Part shown: positions 30,470 through 33,618 of the stretch, one piece after another
Position numbering within the stretch: position 1 is the first letter of the stretch
Layout: each line of letters opens with the position of its first letter
Origin: Candolleomyces eurysporus
Lineage: Eukaryota; Basidiomycota; Agaricomycetes; Agaricales; Psathyrellaceae
NCBI GenBank assembly: GCA_027579435.1
Contig: JANBPK010001120.1
Span: forward strand, 1 to 33,618
Length of the DNA: 33,618 bases
Direction: 5' to 3'
Program-made: the position numbers and the translations under genes
The notes under the pieces: generated by a model
Databases searched by the model: none
Told to the model about the DNA's origin: nothing
What the model saw: only the letters and a program-made list of their open reading frames with translations

Positions 30470-31644
30470 ATGGACCCCGCTGAGTCCCATAAGCCCCAAA
30501 GAACCTTTCCTCCTCTGTATAAGGGGACTGGGAATGAAGGCCAGGATCGTCTGGCGTTCATTCATATACTGGAGCGGCTGAAGGTGAGGATGATCTGTCC
30601 GGGTACTACCACTTGAAAGCTTACGTCCGCGCTTCTTGCATTTTAGACTCAAAAACGAACGGGATGGGTCAACTATAAGGTCTAACTTTTGATCGAACTT
30701 CCAAGTTTTCGAATGAATGAATGAAGATTGACAATATAGGTTCCCAACCCGGAAAGGTACGTGCGGCCGATACGGACCCTCTCATTGATTACGAACTCAC
30801 GACTTGCACGCAGTATATCTGACCACATGTACCGCATGGCCATCCTGTCCATGCTCACCACAGACCAATCGCTCGACATATCCAAGTTGGTGTGCTTCCT
30901 TCTACTCCTGGAACCAAAAAAAAAGACTCAAGCTTCAGGACCCGTCTTCTTTCCAAATCGTGGTAGGTGCGTGATGATGGCCCTTGTACACGACCTCGCC
31001 GAAGCTCAGGTCGGAGACATCACGCCTCACGAGAATTTTACCAAGGAGGAGAAGCACCGTTTGGAACAGGTATGTTCACCCGATGATCCGTATTCACAAC
31101 ACTGACATGCACAATACGGCAGGAGGCGATGAACAACTTTGTTCATACGATGCTTCATAACAGTCCTGCAGCCCAGCGTATTGAAGCCCTCTGGCGTGTA
31201 CGCTTTCGAGAAACTCCTTTGCGATATTCGAGTCTTACATGACGATGATTGATCCAAATTTCAGGAATATGAAGCAGGGGAGACACCCGAAGCAAAGTTT
31301 GTCAAAGGTGTTCAGCTTTGAGTTTCTCAAATCCCGCGGTCATTAACCAGTTGTTTATATGTACCGCCGCTCGACGATAATCTAGACCTGGATCGATTCG
31401 AAATGGCCTCTCAAGGTAAGCATTCTCATACATCCTGCACGCTGGTACCTTGACTAAACCAATGGAACATCTAGCACTGGAATACGAACGTAATCATGGT
31501 ATTTCCACCCTGCAGCCGTTCTTCGACAACAGCATCCCGCGTGTCCGACATCCAGAAGTACAAGCATGGGGTAAAGACTTGATGAAAGAACGGGAAATTC
31601 TCCAACAATCCCAAGCGAACACTAGCACATCAGGACAATTATAA
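30470..31644 (+). CDS. HD-domain 5'-deoxynucleotidase (HDDC2 / YGK1 type)
   Basis: A metal-dependent enzyme that removes phosphate from deoxyribonucleoside 5'-monophosphates. Nine small exons (30470-30583, 30647-30679, 30740-30756, 30814-30885, 30967-31069, 31123-31197, 31265-31307, 31386-31415, 31475-31644) give 218 aa, the usual family length. Motifs: LAFIHILERLK, KRTGWVNYKVPNPESISDH (His59), ALVHDLAEAQVGDITP (His87-Asp88), the motif DLDRFEMASQALEYE (Asp153/155), and a C-terminal VRHPEVQAWGKDL. The metal-binding H...HD...D set is complete. The intron at 30886-30966 uses a weak donor (GTTGGT) and contains a run of nine A. The gene converges on ATIC with about 140 bp between stops. Confidence 0.92.
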
Positions 31645-31783
31645 TTCCATTCATTGCACACTCGTCTGATAATACCAAATAAAGTACAACATTTTTTAGA
31701 TTCTTCTTCGTTCACCTCCGAGCAATTCACTGTTCCGTTCTTTTTCCCATTCCAGTCTCAAACTCTCACCGAGACCTCGATTT

Positions 31784-33588
31784 TTAGTGGTGGAAGAGCC
31801 GCAAAGAAGTATGGGCGAACACAATCCCGTGCTCATCTGCCGCCTTGATGCACTCCGCATCCATGACGCTTCCATTAGGCGCAGCAAGATACTTGACTCC
31901 ACTCTTCCTAGCGCGGTGAACATTATCAGGGAAGGGGAAGAACGCGTCACTCGAGCATGCGACGCCATCCAACTTGGCCGCCCACTCCTTCTTTTGCTCT
32001 TCGGTCAAAGCCTGGACGGGGCCTTCAAACAAGCTCTCCCAGTGAGCCTTCTCACCACCCTCCAAAACCTCTCCGCTGACGTAGAGATCGATGGCGTTGG
32101 CCTTCTCAGCTCGCTTGACTCCCTTCTTGAAAGGAAGAGCAAGGACTTGAGGGTGGTGGCGGAGCCACCAGAGGTCAGCCTTGCCGCCGGCGAGACGGGT
32201 GCAGTGAATACGGGATTGTTGGCCTGCACCGATACCGATGATGGAACCGTGGAATGCGTAGGCGACGCTGTTGGATTGGGTGTACTTCAAAGCGAGGGTT
32301 GCGACGATCAGGTCGGTGATGGCTTCTTGAGGAAGCTAAAGCGGGAAATTTCATGAGTGAACACAGATGCGGAATATGGACGGACGACTGACCTCCTTAT
32401 TCTGGGTGACGAGGTTTTCGAACAGCTTCGCATCAATCTTGGAGTCGTTTCGTCGTTGTTGAAGAGTTACACCATAAACCTGCTTGGTCTCAACGGCGGG
32501 TGGCTCGTAGGTGGGATCAATCTTGCAGGAACAATTAGTTTCCTTACACCGCCAATTTCGATAGTAAGTTCATACCTCGAGAACACAGTACTTGCCACCC
32601 TTCTTCTTCTTGAGAACCTCGAGGGCTTCTTCGGAGTATCCAGGAGCGATAATGCCGTCGGAAACCTCACGAGAGATAATGCGGGCAGTGGCCAAGTCGC
32701 AAGGTGCAGAGAGAGCAACGAAGTCACCGAAGGAGGACATCCGATCAGCCCCTAGAATCCAATCAGGTCAGACTACTGCAACAATGTGATACAAGAGAAT
32801 ACACACCTCGTGCACGAGCGTAAGCGGAAGCCAATGGAGTCAAGGGCTCCTTCAGATCATCAACGCCGTAGACTGCTTTCTCGGTTTCGCTGAGCTCGAC
32901 ACCAACAGCTGCGCCGGCTGGGGAGACGTGCTTGAAAGAGGCCGCGGCGTGGAGTCCAAGGGCGCCTTGGAGCTCCTTAACGAGAGCGTAAGAGTTCAAG
33001 GCATCAAGGAGGTTGATGTAACCGGGCGAGCCGCAGAGAGCTGATGGATGCGAGTCAGGATTTCTGCTCAATATAACAAGTTGATGTTTACTCACCCTTG
33101 AAAGGAAGCTTGCCCTCGGTGACATAAGCCTGAGCAGGCTTCTGGTGANGGGTTGGCACCATATCGGAGAGCAATTCTCTGAACGGGTCCGGCGAGTTTG
33201 TCCTCTGGCAAGTCACCAGAAGCGTACTGCCCCCTGAAGTACCCGCTAATAGCTTCGTCGTACTTTGCGGTCATTTCGAAAGCCTTCAAAGCGAGCTTGC
33301 TTCGAATATTCTGGCTCACGTTGCCCTGGCCTTGCTTCCAGGACTCCAGGAACTCCTGGTAGTCGTTGGGATCGGAGAGCACTGAAACGCGGGCATGGTT
33401 CTTGGCTGCTGCCCGGAGAAGGGTAACACCACCGATGTCGACTTCCTCAACTGCGTCAGCGAGCGTGCAGTTGGGTTTCGAGATTGTCTCGGTAAATGGA
33501 TACAAGTTGCAGACAACGATGGAAATGGGTGAGATGGACTGAGCTTGGAGGTCTTGTTGATCAGAAGGAATATCTCTGGCAAGAATGC
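31784..33588 (-). CDS. ADE17: Bifunctional AICAR transformylase / IMP cyclohydrolase, 5'-partial
   Basis: Catalyses the last two steps of de novo purine synthesis: formylation of AICAR with 10-formyl-THF, and closure of FAICAR to IMP. Visible minus-strand exons: 33588-33096, 33040-32807, 32751-32576, 32521-32393 and 32335-31784; introns are 54-57 nt. The N-terminal IMP cyclohydrolase domain enters at GILARD with [29 protein letters not shown] and LRYGAN. The transformylase has the catalytic Lys-His in [13 protein letters not shown], then [32 protein letters not shown], and the C-terminus [12 protein letters not shown]. The first part of the protein, including the start, lies beyond 33618. The N at 33149 falls in the GANPHQ-like segment; dropping it restores the frame, so it appears to be an assembly artefact. 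Could be called ADE16 or ADE17; fungi outside yeast usually have one copy. Confidence 0.95.
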
Positions 33589-33618
33589 CTAAACACAAAC
33601 AGTCAGATTTGGGATAAA

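Overview
This is fungal nuclear DNA, almost certainly from an Agaricomycete (mushroom-forming basidiomycete). Genes are densely packed on both strands and cut by many 50-70 nt GT-AG introns. The families present fit that group: a Ty3/gypsy chromovirus, F-box proteins, a NACHT-type NTPase, and a GH11 xylanase carrying a fungal CBM1. I cannot name a genus. Exon maps below were built by eye from splice sites and protein similarity recalled from memory; no search was run.

Layout. 1-1560: no gene I can support. 1561-9164: a DUF4436-like membrane protein gene whose first exon is split by a complete 6,040 bp LTR retrotransposon (1601-7640), with LTRs identical by eye, TG...CA ends and a CACAG target duplication. 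9165-10760: unassigned. 10760-14741: a decayed stretch, made of a minus-strand relic of the C-terminus of the ribosome-biogenesis protein Nrap/Utp22 (NOL6) abutting a minus-strand F-box relic, then a plus-strand F-box gene broken by a stop codon and a damaged splice donor. A ~100 bp direct repeat links the Utp22 relic to 15.0 kb. 15.2-15.8 kb: an unassigned coding-like stretch. 16311-17802: a short NACHT NTPase with no C-terminal repeat array. 18501-20080 (minus): an aquaglyceroporin. 21614-22597: a secreted GH11-CBM1 xylanase. 23086-25249 (minus): a 548-aa protein I do not recognise, with one likely membrane segment. 27699-29890: a 693-aa F-box protein. 30470-31644: an HD-domain 5'-deoxynucleotidase (HDDC2/YGK1 type). 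31784-33588 and beyond (minus): the bifunctional purine enzyme ATIC (ADE16/17), whose 5' part lies outside the window.

Functional logic. The left half (1.5-16 kb) looks like an accessory, fast-decaying region with a young transposon insertion, gene relics and F-box duplicates. The right half holds housekeeping or physiological genes: solute transport, hemicellulose breakdown, and a convergent pair in nucleotide metabolism. No operon-like organisation is expected or seen.

Sequence quality matters. At least two single N bases (17393, 33149) sit inside genes at points where dropping the N restores the reading frame, so they look like assembly artefacts. Other apparent frame breaks could be errors too, and each pseudogene call says so.
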